Source of the DNA: UBA9926 sp038131595
Lineage (GTDB): Bacteria; Pseudomonadota; Gammaproteobacteria; Pseudomonadales; Azotimanducaceae
DNA length: 64,000 bases
Direction of reading: 5' to 3'
Assembly (NCBI GenBank): GCA_038131595.1
Contig: JAYPPR010000008.1
Span: 1,364,001 to 1,428,000 of the forward strand
Both the position numbers and the translations under genes were made by a program. The notes under the pieces are model-generated. The model did no database searches. It saw nothing but the letters and a program-made list of their open reading frames with translations, and was not told the DNA's origin. This document shows positions 26,506 through 36,117 of this stretch, in pieces (position 1 is the stretch's first letter; every line of letters starts with the position of its first letter).

Positions 26506-27852
26506 ATGGCCATTCAAACAATTATTCGATCAGCGTTTATGCGGCGAATGACCAGTGAGCGAATGGAAGTTCGGGCGATTAAAAAGGGTAGGAAGCAGCG
26601 TGATAATAGTGGGAGACCGGTTGTTCACTACTTCCACGGCGTAGCGGATCCTTTTAGTGCACTAGCGGTCCAAACGTTAACCACACTGGCTGACGCCTAT
26701 AACGTAGACATCCGTTGTCATATCGCTTCCGGCGCACAAGGCGATTACATTGGCGACGGGGAGCGCTTTGATCGTTGGGCTTTTCAAGACGCATCAGATA
26801 TTGCAGGTTTTTACGGATTAGCGTGGCCAGCGCCTGGAACGGTAGCTACTCCTTCCGAATTTGCTGACGCGCTCTCAGCGCTCTCTAGCGCAGTTTCACC
26901 CTCGGACTTCGCGCTCGCGGCAGGGCAAGTATTTGCTTTCGTTGCGAGCGCCGCTCGCGGAGGCTTAGACAGTGTCAGCGAACCCGATAGTCGAGCCAAA
27001 ATCGCTGACCAGTGCGCCGCTTTTGAGCGCGGTGATGCAGTGGCAGCGGGCAATAAGCTTCGTAAGTCTTTGGGCCACTACGGGGCAGGGATGTTCTACT
27101 TTGAGGGCCAGTGGTATTGGGGGCTTGATCGTCTTCGGGTGCTTGAGCGTCGGCTAATTGCTGAAGGCCTCGCCTCGGATAATCGAGGCGTCATCTTCCC
27201 CGAGCCCAGTGCGGATCAGTTGCCAGACCTCACATCGTCCGATGTAGAGTTGGAATATTTCCCGTCACTGAGAAGCCCGTATACAGCCATTGGCCATGCT
27301 CGTGTGTTGGACCTGATCGAGCGATCGAACGTGCGGGTCAACGTGAGGGTTGTCATGCCCATGATGATGCGCGGTGTCCCAGCGCCGACCGCGAAAGGTC
27401 AAGCGATCATGACTGATGCAGCGAGGGAAGGCCGGTATTTTGGTTCGCCCATGGGCCGAATTGTGGACCCTTTCGGGGAACCCATTAAAAAAGCGTATGC
27501 CTTTTTGCCCGAACTTCGGGAGCGTGGACTGTTAATGCCGTTTGTCAGTGAGTACCTAAAAGCTGCTTGGGTCGAGGGCGTTGATGTGACCCGGGAGCAA
27601 GGGTTGAGCGAGGTGCTTCAGCGCACGGGTTGTCCCGCAGATGTGGCGCCAGCAGCAGAGTCTGAGTGGCGCGAGGAAGTGGAGCAGAATCTGGCCATCA
27701 TGCATGAGCATGATCTTTGGGGAGTGCCAAGCTTCAGGGTAACAGGTGGAGGGCGGCCGGCTTTTGCCTGCTGGGGACAAGACCGTATCTGGCGCGTGTG
27801 TAAGGAACTAGTGGCTCGAGGCAAAAACGCGGGGCTTAAAGTAGACAGCTAG
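26506..27852 (+). CDS. DsbA/2-hydroxychromene-2-carboxylate isomerase-like protein, two domains
   Basis: The 448-residue protein appears to hold two thioredoxin-fold DsbA-type domains. The first starts near residue 38 (V-V-H-Y-F-H-G-V-A-D-P-F-S). The second starts near 245 (E-Y-F-P-S-L-R-S-P-Y), with the cis-Pro region G-V-P-S-F near 407. The S-P-Y at the second active site replaces the CxxC of true DsbA, as in kappa-class GST/HCCA isomerases that use glutathione. The likely role is cis-trans isomerisation or glutathione transfer in aromatic catabolism. It is co-directional with and close to the GST gene. Confidence 0.75.
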   Translation: MAIQTIIRSAFMRRMTSERMEVRAIKKGRKQRDNSGRPVVHYFHGVADPFSALAVQTLTTLADAYNVDIRCHIASGAQGDYIGDGERFDRWAFQDASDIAGFYGLAWPAPGTVATPSEFADALSALSSAVSPSDFALAAGQVFAFVASAARGGLDSVSEPDSRAKIADQCAAFERGDAVAAGNKLRKSLGHYGAGMFYFEGQWYWGLDRLRVLERRLIAEGLASDNRGVIFPEPSADQLPDLTSSDVELEYFPSLRSPYTAIGHARVLDLIERSNVRVNVRVVMPMMMRGVPAPTAKGQAIMTDAAREGRYFGSPMGRIVDPFGEPIKKAYAFLPELRERGLLMPFVSEYLKAAWVEGVDVTREQGLSEVLQRTGCPADVAPAAESEWREEVEQNLAIMHEHDLWGVPSFRVTGGGRPAFACWGQDRIWRVCKELVARGKNAGLKVDS

Positions 27853-28356
27853 AGGGTTGGTGGCCCAACCCATTCAAGAAGAATCATCAGAGAAAAACTA
27901 TTCGAGAGCGGCCAGTCGAGGACAGCTATTCTAGAAAAGCTATTTGAGAGGAGCTGTTTTAGAAGAGCTATTTGAGAAAAGGCATTTGAGAAAAGCCACC
28001 CGAGAAAAGTTTATTAAGAAAAGCCGCTTGTCCGTCGCCAGTCCAGCAATCTCATTCGAGAAAAGTTGGGAGTAGCGTCAAGGTGGCGGTGCCGGCGTTA
28101 AAAGACTCGCTTCAGAAGATGCTAACTTGGCCCCTCACAAATCGACCGAATGCCCCAACCAGCGCTAACTTCAATTATGGAAATCTCGATTTGGCAGCAG
28201 GCTGTCTGATCAAGGGCCGCGTGGTCGCAGTCGGGGAGACTGAGGCGGCGCAATTGAATCAACAACGACAGTGGGTAGGAGTGCCATTCTCGCAAACACC
28301 CATTGCGCTATCCCGAGGTGCTAGACTTCGCGGAGGCGAACGGGCGCAGATCAACC
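27853..28356. other. Intergenic region with hairpin and 14-bp repeat tract
   Basis: Right after the stop at 27852 a hairpin GGGTTGG/CCAACCC lies at 27854-27871, without a T-run. The repeat tract follows. From 28071 to 28356 nothing convincing remains; an open frame at 28083 has no protein-like composition. Confidence 0.5.
27864..28070. repeat. Degenerate 14-bp tandem repeat tract (consensus GAAAAGCTATTTGA)
   Basis: Twelve units with exact 14-base spacing run from 27892 to 28059: for example GAAAAGCTATTTGA, GAAGAGCTATTTGA, GAAAAGGCATTTGA and GAAAAGCCACCCGA. More diverged units on both sides extend the tract to about 27864-28070. The spacing never slips although the sequence drifts, which suggests divergence by substitution after expansion. 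It is intergenic between two co-directional genes. Confidence 0.92.
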
Positions 28357-29166
28357 ATGACCATGCATGTTCTTTGTTTCAAATGGGGCACGAAATATGG
28401 TCCCGAATATGTCAACCGCCTATTCGCGATGGTAAAGCGAAACCTGTCGTTACCGTTTGCATTCCACTGCTTCACCGACGACAGCCAAGGAATTCGGTCA
28501 GACATTGAGTGCCACCCGTTACCTGAGCTTGATTGCCCTGTACCTGTCAACGTGCCGGGCATGTGGCGCAAAACCGCGATTTGGAGAAAAGATCTGGCTG
28601 GCATTGACGGCCGTGCCCTCTTTGTAGATCTCGATTCAGTCATTGTCGATGCCATCGATCCGCTCTTTGAGTGGGGTGACGACGACGATGTCATCCTGGC
28701 GCGCAATTGGTTAAAGCCGCTATCTAAGCTCGGTCAAACTACGCTGTTCCGCTTTAAGGTGGGCGCTCATGCTTACCTTCTCGAGCAGTTTCAGAAAGAC
28801 AGTCAGGGTATCGCTGAGCAATACCGGTTTGAACAACACTACGTGACTCAAAATGTTCGCGGCGGCGTCAAATTTTGGCCCAAAGAGTGGGTGCGGCATT
28901 ATCGTGCGCATTGTTTGCCGGGTTATCTCGGCAGATATTTTCGGCCAGCAACCATTCCACGTGGCGCACGCGTTATCGCCTTTCCAGGGGAACCAAACCC
29001 CGCCGATGCGTTGGTCGGTCAGTGGACCAATGGTCAGCCTGTTACAGCCGGTGAACACCTGAGTAATTGGTTGAAGCCAGAACAACGGATTAGGCCGAGT
29101 CTTCGTGGACATCTCGCTTGTTTTCAAAAACCCTGTCCGTTTGTTGCCGAGCACTGGCGAGAATAA
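28357..29166 (+). CDS. Glycosyltransferase-like (GT-A fold) protein
   Basis: From ATG 28357 the protein has 269 residues. The N-terminal half shows the pattern L-P-F-A-F-H-C-F-T-D-D, then K-T-A-I-W, then a D-L-D-S-V-I-V-D metal/nucleotide-sugar motif near residue 90. This is the general plan of GT8-like nucleotide-sugar transferases. The W-R-K and H-Y-R-A-H segments are also typical of this uncharacterised group. I do not recognise a specific acceptor. The gene stands alone between a repeat tract and a dienelactone hydrolase, away from any polysaccharide locus. No strong ribosome binding site is visible, so the ATG at 28363 is also possible. Confidence 0.65.
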   Translation: MTMHVLCFKWGTKYGPEYVNRLFAMVKRNLSLPFAFHCFTDDSQGIRSDIECHPLPELDCPVPVNVPGMWRKTAIWRKDLAGIDGRALFVDLDSVIVDAIDPLFEWGDDDDVILARNWLKPLSKLGQTTLFRFKVGAHAYLLEQFQKDSQGIAEQYRFEQHYVTQNVRGGVKFWPKEWVRHYRAHCLPGYLGRYFRPATIPRGARVIAFPGEPNPADALVGQWTNGQPVTAGEHLSNWLKPEQRIRPSLRGHLACFQKPCPFVAEHWRE

Positions 29167-29245
29167 GGTGTGCGCTACGGATGCAGACGAGGGGAAGGCA
29201 TGTCCGCCCGGTGCGTCGCGATCGGGGGCTAGAGGATGATTAGAC

Positions 29246-30035
29246 ATGAGTGAGCAACGTTTTTCGCTTGATACGTTCGATGTTGAAACGTTTCGCTTTC
29301 AGAATATTGGCAAGACCGTGTATTCAAAGGGAACAGGCCCTGGGGTGGTCGTTCTTGCTGAGATGCCGGGTATTCATCCGCTCGTGATCCGATTCGCGGA
29401 GCGCGTTGCGGATGCCGGGTTTAAGGTCTGGCTGCCCAGCTTGTTCGGTGACGATGGCCGCGCCGCTACCTCCTGCGTACACCATTAAGACGTTAGTAAG
29501 GACCTGCATTCGACGAGAATTTAAAGCGCTGGCCGCGCATCAGTCGAGCCCAGTCACCGATTGGTTAAGGTCGCTCGCCGCGGTGGTGCACGAGCGCTGC
29601 GGCGGCCCCGGCGTCGGTGCGGTTGGGATGTGTTTTACCGGTAATTTCGCGCTCAACTTGATGCTGGAGCCTGCAGTGATCGCGCCCATTTTGTCTCAAC
29701 CGAGCTTGCCGCTGACGAATGCCAGCGGCTTGCACATTGAGCCCTCGGAGCTTGAGCGCATCAAGACTCGCCTCATTGATGAAGAGCTTACGGTCAGAGC
29801 ATACCGTTTTGAAGGCGACCGCTTGTGCACGAGTGCGCGCTTTGAAGCTTATCAGCAGGCGTTGGGCAGCGCCTTTGAGCCAAGAGTGCTGCCCGACGCT
29901 TCCGCCAAACAAGGCACGGGCATACCGCCGCATAGCGTGGTTACTCACCACCTAGTGGATGAGCGGGGGGAGCCCACTTTTGAGGCATTACAGGATATGA
30001 TCGAGTTTCTCAGGCTAAGGCTGGCAGCTGCTTGA
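29246..30035 (+). pseudogene. Dienelactone hydrolase family protein (one frameshift)
   Basis: The ATG at 29246 is preceded by AGAGGATG. The N-terminal frame gives V-V-V-L-A-E-M-P-G-I and V-W-L-P-S-L-F-G-D-D-G-R and then breaks near 29462. The next frame continues with P-P-A-Y-T-I-K-T-L and carries the nucleophile motif G-M-C-F-T-G and a C-terminal T-H-H-L-V-D with the His. Dropping one base gives 262 residues, a normal dienelactone hydrolase. The break is probably an assembly error because both halves remain well conserved. It is the second such hydrolase in the window. Confidence 0.8.
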
Positions 30036-30096
30036 AACTCGCTGTGTCTGAGAGCAATTATTGCCCCGGGGTTAATCGTTAAGGCTTGCAAGCGTC

Positions 30097-30831
30097 ATGA
30101 GTATCGATTTCAGTTTTCTTGATACGTTTGAACAAAAGCGCATTCTCATTGTTGATGATGATCGATTCATTCGCGGTGTGCTCGACAAGCTGCTACGGAT
30201 GATTGGGTTTGAATCGATTACTCACGCCGAGGACGGTGACCTGGCGCTTGAGATTATGGATGAGCACGCCTTTGACTTAATGATTACCGATGTTCAGATG
30301 CCCAAAGTGAATGGGCTAGAACTTTTAAAGCGAGTGCGTTGCGGTGAGTCTGCAGCATCGCGATCGCTGAACACTATCGTGGTTACCGCGCTTGAAGAGG
30401 AGTATGTCCTAGCAACCGCAATGTCGCTCGACGTGAATGGGTTTATTCAAAAACCCTTTACGGCGCCGACGCTCATCAAGCGGCTTTTGGTAGCCATGTC
30501 TGAATCATCGCGCGAGGCTCCCGGTTTTCCCTACGCAGAAGTGAAAACCGATTTCAGCGGGCTGACCCTTCAAGGCGAGGCGACTGCAGCAGTCAGTATT
30601 CATGACGCGCAGCGCATCCCTCGGGAGCGCGGCGATCGCTTCACGGTAGTGTCGCTCTTTCAATTGCGTCCCGACATGCAGTTGGCAGAAGACATCAAAA
30701 CCAAAAATCAAACGGTTTTGATGCCTGCCGGTTTCACTCTGACGCAAACCAGAATCCACAGAATGTGGGAACTGGAAGGGAATCTTGAGAAGACGAGCTT
30801 TAAGGTCGTGGGCGGCTGGACGCTCGACTAA
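30097..30831 (+). CDS. Response regulator with CheY-like receiver and short C-terminal domain
   Basis: The 244-residue protein has a complete receiver domain: acidic pocket D20-D22, phosphorylation site D65 in M-I-T-D-V-Q-M-P, T97 and K119 (I-Q-K-P-F). There is no DNA-binding domain. The last ~60 residues (L-R-P-D-M-Q-L-A-E-D-I then L-M-P-A-G-F-T-L-T) resemble the small beta domain found at the C-terminus or before HD-GYP output domains in other regulators. Its partner kinase is not nearby. Its stop abuts the BVMO stop (30831/30832), so the two genes converge with no spacer. Confidence 0.85.
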   Translation: MSIDFSFLDTFEQKRILIVDDDRFIRGVLDKLLRMIGFESITHAEDGDLALEIMDEHAFDLMITDVQMPKVNGLELLKRVRCGESAASRSLNTIVVTALEEEYVLATAMSLDVNGFIQKPFTAPTLIKRLLVAMSESSREAPGFPYAEVKTDFSGLTLQGEATAAVSIHDAQRIPRERGDRFTVVSLFQLRPDMQLAEDIKTKNQTVLMPAGFTLTQTRIHRMWELEGNLEKTSFKVVGGWTLD

Positions 30832-32634
30832 CTAGGCCTCGTCGAAGACCAGGCCGTCAAAGCTGCCTGACTCACGCCAGTCTTTCAAATACTTAAAGTA
30901 AGCGGTGGCACCCTGCGGATAGCCAACGGACAATCGCGCGGCAGGTCCAGGCTCCTGGCCTTCGTTGTTGTAATAGCCTGGGGTGCATTCTTGGGAGCCA
31001 ATCATGCGTCCTGGGCCTGTGAGCAAGAGATCAATCCAGGCCTGTTCAGCCTCTTCGCTCACTTCGACTGTTTGATGGCCCTGGTCAAGGGCATGTTTCA
31101 CAACCAAGGCAATGGTCCGGCCTGATTCTGTGAGGTTATGGGGCACGTTGGAAATCAAGTTAGCGCCTTGAGTCGGCTGCACGATGAACGCGTTAGGGAA
31201 CCCATGTACGTGGGTGCCATGGAGGGTGCGCATGCCATCTTTCCAATGTTCAGATAGCCTCACGCCGCCCACGCCCTCAAGATCAAAACCGGTGCGCTCG
31301 GTGTGCGGTGTGCCGACCTCAAAACCAGAAGCATAAATGAGGCAATCAAGTGGAAAGTGCTCGCCGTTGACGATGACACCGTCTTCAACAATTTTTTCCA
31401 CGCCTTTGCCATCGGTATCAACCAGCGTGGTACTGGGTTCGTTATACGCGCCCAAATAGTCGTCGTGAAAGCAGGGTCTTTTGCAGAGCTGCCGGTACCA
31501 AGCTTTGAGCTTCTCAGCGGTCTCCTTATCGTCGACTACCGTTTCTGCGCGCTGCCGAATTTCTTCCATTTTTTCAAAGTCAGCGCTCTCCCAAGCCGCC
31601 CACATGGCTTGTGGTGTGCGGTCATCTGCCGGTAGGGCTGCAATTCGTGCTCGGATTCGCCGTGATAAGTCGGTCCACCCATCCTGGACGAGATCTTCAG
31701 TGGCGCCGCCACCCGCTTGGTTCTCAGTGAAGTTCTCGAGCCATCGTTGCTGCCAGCCTGGCGTTGCAATGGTTTCGAACCATGCTCGATCAGTGGGTGA
31801 GTTGTCTCTTACATCGACCGAGGAAGGCGTTCGCTGGAAAACAAAGACTTGCCCTGCCGATTTCGCGAGGTGGGGTACACACTGCACGGCTGTTGCGCCG
31901 GTACCGATAATGCCGACGCGCTTATCTGCGAGCTTGGTCATTGGCGCTCCCTCAGGAGTTCCTCCGGTGTAGTCGTAATCCCATCGACTGGTGTGGAAAG
32001 AGTGGCCCTTGAAGGTTTCGATACCCGGAATGCCAGGTAGCTTGGGAACATGCAATGGGCCTGTACCCATGCCAATGAATTGTGTGGTGAAGCAGTCGCC
32101 TTGGTGAGTTTCTACCTGCCAGCATTTTTTTTCTGGGAGCCAAGTGAGTCGATTGACTTGGGTGTGAAAGAGCGCGTTGTCGTAGAGACCAAATTGCTTC
32201 CCGATGTTGCTGCAGTGGGCCCTGATCTCGGGAGCGTGCGCGTACTTTTCGGTCGGCATGTGGCCGGTTTCCTCGAGTAAGGGCATATAGACAAAGGAGG
32301 CGGTGTCACACTGCGCGCCCGGGTATCGATTCCAGTACCAGGTTCCGCCGAAGTCGCCGCCTTTTTCGACAATCCGAACATCATTGACCCCGCACTCTTT
32401 GAGTCGCGCGCCAGTGACAAGACCCGCAAAACCGCCGCCAATAAAGGTGAAGGTCACGTGGTCTGTTTTTGGTTCGCGGGGCGTAACGGGTGTATAGGGA
32501 TCTTCAAGGTAGTGAGAGAGCTGTCCTTCAATTCTGATGTACTGATTATTCCCGTCGGCTCGAAGACGCTTATCCCGCTCTTCGCGATAGCGCTCTTTGA
32601 TCTGTTCAATATCAATGGCGTTGGTTGAGCTCAT
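30832..32634 (-). CDS. Flavin-containing Baeyer-Villiger-type monooxygenase
   Basis: I place the start at 32634 (M-S-S-T-N), which has GCGAGGA upstream, giving 600 residues. FAD site G-G-G-F-A-G is at 66-71. The Baeyer-Villiger fingerprint F-K-G-H-S-F-H-T-S-R-W is at 208-218, and the NADP site G-T-G-A-T-A follows near 240. The enzyme inserts oxygen next to a ketone to give esters or lactones, using NADPH and O2. The neighbouring hydrolases could open such products, but they are not in the same transcript. An N-terminal extension of about 60 residues before the FAD domain is common in this subgroup. Confidence 0.9.
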   Translation of the reverse strand: MSSTNAIDIEQIKERYREERDKRLRADGNNQYIRIEGQLSHYLEDPYTPVTPREPKTDHVTFTFIGGGFAGLVTGARLKECGVNDVRIVEKGGDFGGTWYWNRYPGAQCDTASFVYMPLLEETGHMPTEKYAHAPEIRAHCSNIGKQFGLYDNALFHTQVNRLTWLPEKKCWQVETHQGDCFTTQFIGMGTGPLHVPKLPGIPGIETFKGHSFHTSRWDYDYTGGTPEGAPMTKLADKRVGIIGTGATAVQCVPHLAKSAGQVFVFQRTPSSVDVRDNSPTDRAWFETIATPGWQQRWLENFTENQAGGGATEDLVQDGWTDLSRRIRARIAALPADDRTPQAMWAAWESADFEKMEEIRQRAETVVDDKETAEKLKAWYRQLCKRPCFHDDYLGAYNEPSTTLVDTDGKGVEKIVEDGVIVNGEHFPLDCLIYASGFEVGTPHTERTGFDLEGVGGVRLSEHWKDGMRTLHGTHVHGFPNAFIVQPTQGANLISNVPHNLTESGRTIALVVKHALDQGHQTVEVSEEAEQAWIDLLLTGPGRMIGSQECTPGYYNNEGQEPGPAARLSVGYPQGATAYFKYLKDWRESGSFDGLVFDEA

Positions 32635-32906
32635 GGCGGAATCCTCGCTGGTAAGCAAATATTCACCGAGACTATCACAAAAGATTTCGCTGCTTGGATT
32701 GTGTTGTGGCCATTACCGCTGTGAATGTCACAGGATGCGCTCTGGCCCTGCACTCAAGGTCAGGCGGGCAGCCAATCTTTCAATCGTGAGAGCCCTACTA
32801 GGGGTGACATGGCCTATCTAATTTCCGCGACTCGATGTTTTTGCAGCATATGTCTCAGCAGCCGACCACCCCATAAGAGGATACTGGCAGCAATCTACGG
32901 GGCAGT

Positions 32907-34324
32907 TTAGATATCGGGAGCGCGCGCGACCGCTGCAGTCGGCTTGTCCTTGAGCAGTCCCCAGCCAAACCAGGCGAAGGTAATCCCAACGATCAGGTTA
33001 AGCCAATTGAGCACCGCATAAGGGGCATAATCCAATACGGACAGCCCAAGGGTTGATGCATAGAAAATACCGGTGGTCGTCCAGGGGATCAGTGCTGCGG
33101 TCAGGGTGCTGCCTTCTTCAATACTTCGAGATAGGAGCGCAGGGTCATAACGCCGCAGGCCGTAGGCATCTCGAAACAGTTGGCCCGTCAGTATGATCAC
33201 AATGTACGGCTCAGTGAGCAGTGCGTTCCCCATCGTCGAGCCGAGGGTCGAGGTTGTGACCAGCGCGCCTCTTGACTGCAGTTTTTTGATGAGCGTTGTC
33301 ACTAACACTTCAAAGACGCCAAGGGTTCTCAGCACACCGCCGAGAGCGACTGCGATCAGTGCCAGCGTGAGCGTCCAAGCCATGGAAGCCATGCCACCTC
33401 TGCTGAGCAAGGTATCGAGCGCTGCTTGTCCGGTCTCAAATGGCGTGCCGTCATAAACGGCTGCCATCACTTGGCTGAGGGGGGCCTTGCAAGCTTATGG
33501 CGAGTGCCATGGCATAGACGCTGGTTAAGAACATCGTGGTCTCTGCTGGGATTCGGCGAATGGCGAGAAAGAGCCATCAGTGCGATGGGCGTCAGCGTTA
33601 GCCAAGATAGATTGAACTCGGCCTCGAGGGTGCTCGAAAGAGTATTGATCGCTGCCGGTGGCAGAATCTGCTCGCCCGATTGATAACCAATGACTGTCAG
33701 CACGCCGCCCGCGATTAAAAACGTGGGCATCGTCGTCAAACTCATACTGCGAATATGGCGATAGAGATCGGTTCCGGACGAAAGGGCAGCGAGATTGGTG
33801 GTATCCGAAATGGGCGACATCTTGTCACCGAAGCTTGCGCCTGCGATGGCTGCACCCGCGATGAGCGCGGGCGAGAGGCCAAAGACCTGCCCCAGTCCGG
33901 TGAGCGCAACACCAAGCGTGGCGACAGTGCCCCATGAGGTTCCCGTGGCACTCGACATCACGGCGCATAAGATGAGCGTCGCGGGAGCAAACCACTCTGG
34001 GCTGAGCAAGTAGAGCCCGTAATACAAGAGGCTTGGAACGGTACCGCTCAGCATGAACGAGGCCATCAGCACGCCGATCATCAGAAAGATCACGAGCGCA
34101 GGAATGGCGTCTTGGATGCCCTGAAATAGTCCGTCCCGGAGTTCATCGATGCCAATGCCGAGGAGGCGCCCGCATGCCATGAGTGCCCCGAGAGATGTAA
34201 GCAGCAGGGCGTGCAGAGAAAGACCGAGTGCGAACAGTCCCAACAGCAGCCAGCCAAAGAGGGAGAAAAGGAGTGTGGTCGCGACAATTGGGGAAAGTCG
34301 CTGATTGAGTTCGGACTCGGTCAT
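32907..34324 (-). pseudogene. nhaC: NhaC family Na+/H+ antiporter (two frameshifts)
   Basis: The N-terminal part (34324 to about 33570) has repeated membrane helices and G-A-S-F-G-D-K-M-S-P-I-S-D-T-T-N-L-A, the NhaC signature. The C-terminal part begins V-M-A-A-V-Y-D-G in another frame at 33470. Between them about 28 codons (A-I-R-R-I-P-A-E-T-T) are in a third frame. Removing one A from the run at 33568-33570 and one G from the six at 33479-33484 yields one 471-residue protein, normal for the family. Both sites are homopolymers. The protein would exchange Na+ for H+ at the inner membrane. Confidence 0.85.
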
Positions 34325-34346
34325 TGTCAGCGCGCTCGACCGCTGG

Positions 34347-36080
34347 CTAAGTAGGAGGATTCAAAAAGGGTCCGTCTACGCAGAGCCTTAGGCCATCCGG
34401 CGTTGCACAAGCACCACATATCCCAACGCCACACTTGGTCTCGTAATCAATGGCACTAAAGATTTGAGTTGACGAAGCAAATTGCTGCTCCACGGCTACC
34501 GCGGCATGCACCATCGGCTCCGGGCCGCAATTATAAAATCGCATGGCTTCAAGTCGGTCTTTTGATGAGCCAGCCAGGTAGGCTTCAAGACACTCGGTGA
34601 CCCGTCCGGGATGACCTTCGCTGCCATCGTCAGTTGCCACATGGACCTCCGCTACCTCACGGCACTCCTCCAAAAAATACAGGCGTTCCTTGGTTCTTGC
34701 GCCAACGAAAATGACCGCATCGTCAAAGTCTCGAGCAATTTGGTAAACCGCAGCGAGGCCCGTGCCCCCGGCGACCAGGACGGGAATCTGGCCAGGTTCG
34801 ATGTGAACGGGTTGCCCATGGGGGCCGCGAATATACGTCTCTGTGCCTGGCGGTAGTGCCTGAATCTCGTGTGTGAACTGCCCAACATCGATAGCAACTA
34901 GGGTGAGCGGATCATCAAGCAGAATGGAAAAAGGTTTTTCGCCCACACCGGGGATCCACAGGAACACGAATTCGCCTGCTTGGATCTCAAATCGTTCCTT
35001 GAAATGCAGGAGCGCGATGTCCTCACAAACCGTCTCAGTTTTGACCAAGGTGACCGGTTTGAAGGTCATATCGAGGTCGTACTGAACTCGGGCTTCGGCC
35101 AGATCTTTTTGCGCGGGTTCAGCCGTGGCTGAGAGGTCAGCGAAATATGCCTTCATCTCTTCGGTCGTCATGCCAGTCAGCGCTGAGCCTATGCCGATGA
35201 CCTCCGCGCCGGCTGATCGCATGGCCGTCACGTCGTCGATGGAGCTGACTCCGCCGCAGCCGATGATGGGTAAGTCAGTGACGGCGCGGATATCGCGGAT
35301 GCACTTTTGGGCAACCGCAAGGACGCCTTTACCCGATAAGCCGCCGACGCCATTACTCAATACATCGTGGCCGTGCGCGGTGTGTGCACCAGGGCCTACT
35401 GTGTTAATCGCGCAGATCGCATCGGCGCCAGCCGCTACCGCGGCAGTCGCGATTTCCCCAATGCGGTCCGTGTTGGGTGTCAACTTAGGGACAACGGGGA
35501 TGCTAACGGCGTTTTTGACGGCGGATACGATTTCCGCGACGAGCTCTGGATCCTGGCCCATCGCCATTCCGTAGCCCTTCGCATGAGGGCACGAGAGGTT
35601 AAGCTCCAAACCGTCAGCGTAAGGGGCAAGTAGTCGAGCGACTTCTACGAACTCATCGACGCTACCACCAAAAATCGATACCAGCAGGAATCGATCATCC
35701 GGCAACTGCAGCTGCGCTAATCCCTTGGCCGCCTGCTCCATGCCGGGATTGGTGAGACCAACCGCGTTCACGAAGGCGCCCGGCGCGTATTGACTATAAA
35801 TAGGTTCCCGATTGCCGGAACGTGGCACTGGCCCAATGCTTTTGGTTGTGATGACGCCAATCTCTGGAATGTCCTCGGCAATGCGCTGAATGATCGACGG
35901 CTGGGTGGTCACGATACCGGAGGGAACCGTGAAGGGTCCTGAAATCGGTTTGCCTAAGAATAGTTGGTGATTGGCCATGACATCGTCCAGTGAATCGGCG
36001 CAGATTATATCCGGGTTATCGCAGGCTGGTGCAACATTCGTTAGGTATGGAAAGCGAGAAAGGTCTATTGTTGGGCGCAT
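34347..36080 (-). CDS. Dihydroorotate dehydrogenase fused to a PyrK-like electron transfer module
   Basis: From ATG 36080 the protein has 577 residues. The first ~310 are a class 1B PyrD-like FMN barrel, with N-L-S-C-P-H near residue 162 giving the catalytic Cys and G-C-G-G-V-S-S and G-I-G-S-A near the FMN phosphate site. The rest is a ferredoxin reductase-like FAD/NAD domain ending in a 2Fe-2S site with four Cys in C-G-V-G-I-C-G-A-C and, 11 residues later, C-V-D-G-P, as in PyrK. The two are separate subunits in Gram-positive enzymes. It should oxidise dihydroorotate or a related dihydropyrimidine with NAD. A longer form starting at 36119 would touch the divergent gene's start. Confidence 0.85.
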   Translation of the reverse strand: MRPTIDLSRFPYLTNVAPACDNPDIICADSLDDVMANHQLFLGKPISGPFTVPSGIVTTQPSIIQRIAEDIPEIGVITTKSIGPVPRSGNREPIYSQYAPGAFVNAVGLTNPGMEQAAKGLAQLQLPDDRFLLVSIFGGSVDEFVEVARLLAPYADGLELNLSCPHAKGYGMAMGQDPELVAEIVSAVKNAVSIPVVPKLTPNTDRIGEIATAAVAAGADAICAINTVGPGAHTAHGHDVLSNGVGGLSGKGVLAVAQKCIRDIRAVTDLPIIGCGGVSSIDDVTAMRSAGAEVIGIGSALTGMTTEEMKAYFADLSATAEPAQKDLAEARVQYDLDMTFKPVTLVKTETVCEDIALLHFKERFEIQAGEFVFLWIPGVGEKPFSILLDDPLTLVAIDVGQFTHEIQALPPGTETYIRGPHGQPVHIEPGQIPVLVAGGTGLAAVYQIARDFDDAVIFVGARTKERLYFLEECREVAEVHVATDDGSEGHPGRVTECLEAYLAGSSKDRLEAMRFYNCGPEPMVHAAVAVEQQFASSTQIFSAIDYETKCGVGICGACATPDGLRLCVDGPFLNPPT

Positions 36081-36117
36081 TCTTGAACGACTTTGATTCG
36101 GGAGGTAGTGTTCTTTC

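Noticed and set aside
27864..28070. Repeat tract considered as a coding heptad or protein repeat
   Set aside because: The period of 14 is not a multiple of three, and stops occur in the frames; composition is not protein-like.
28083..28508. Possible gene before the glycosyltransferase-like gene
   Set aside because: It overlaps the better-supported gene in another frame and lacks a ribosome binding site and recognisable sequence.
33467..33470. The two NhaC pieces considered as separate overlapping genes
   Set aside because: A third frame between them encodes the missing helix, and two homopolymer corrections give one normal-length antiporter.
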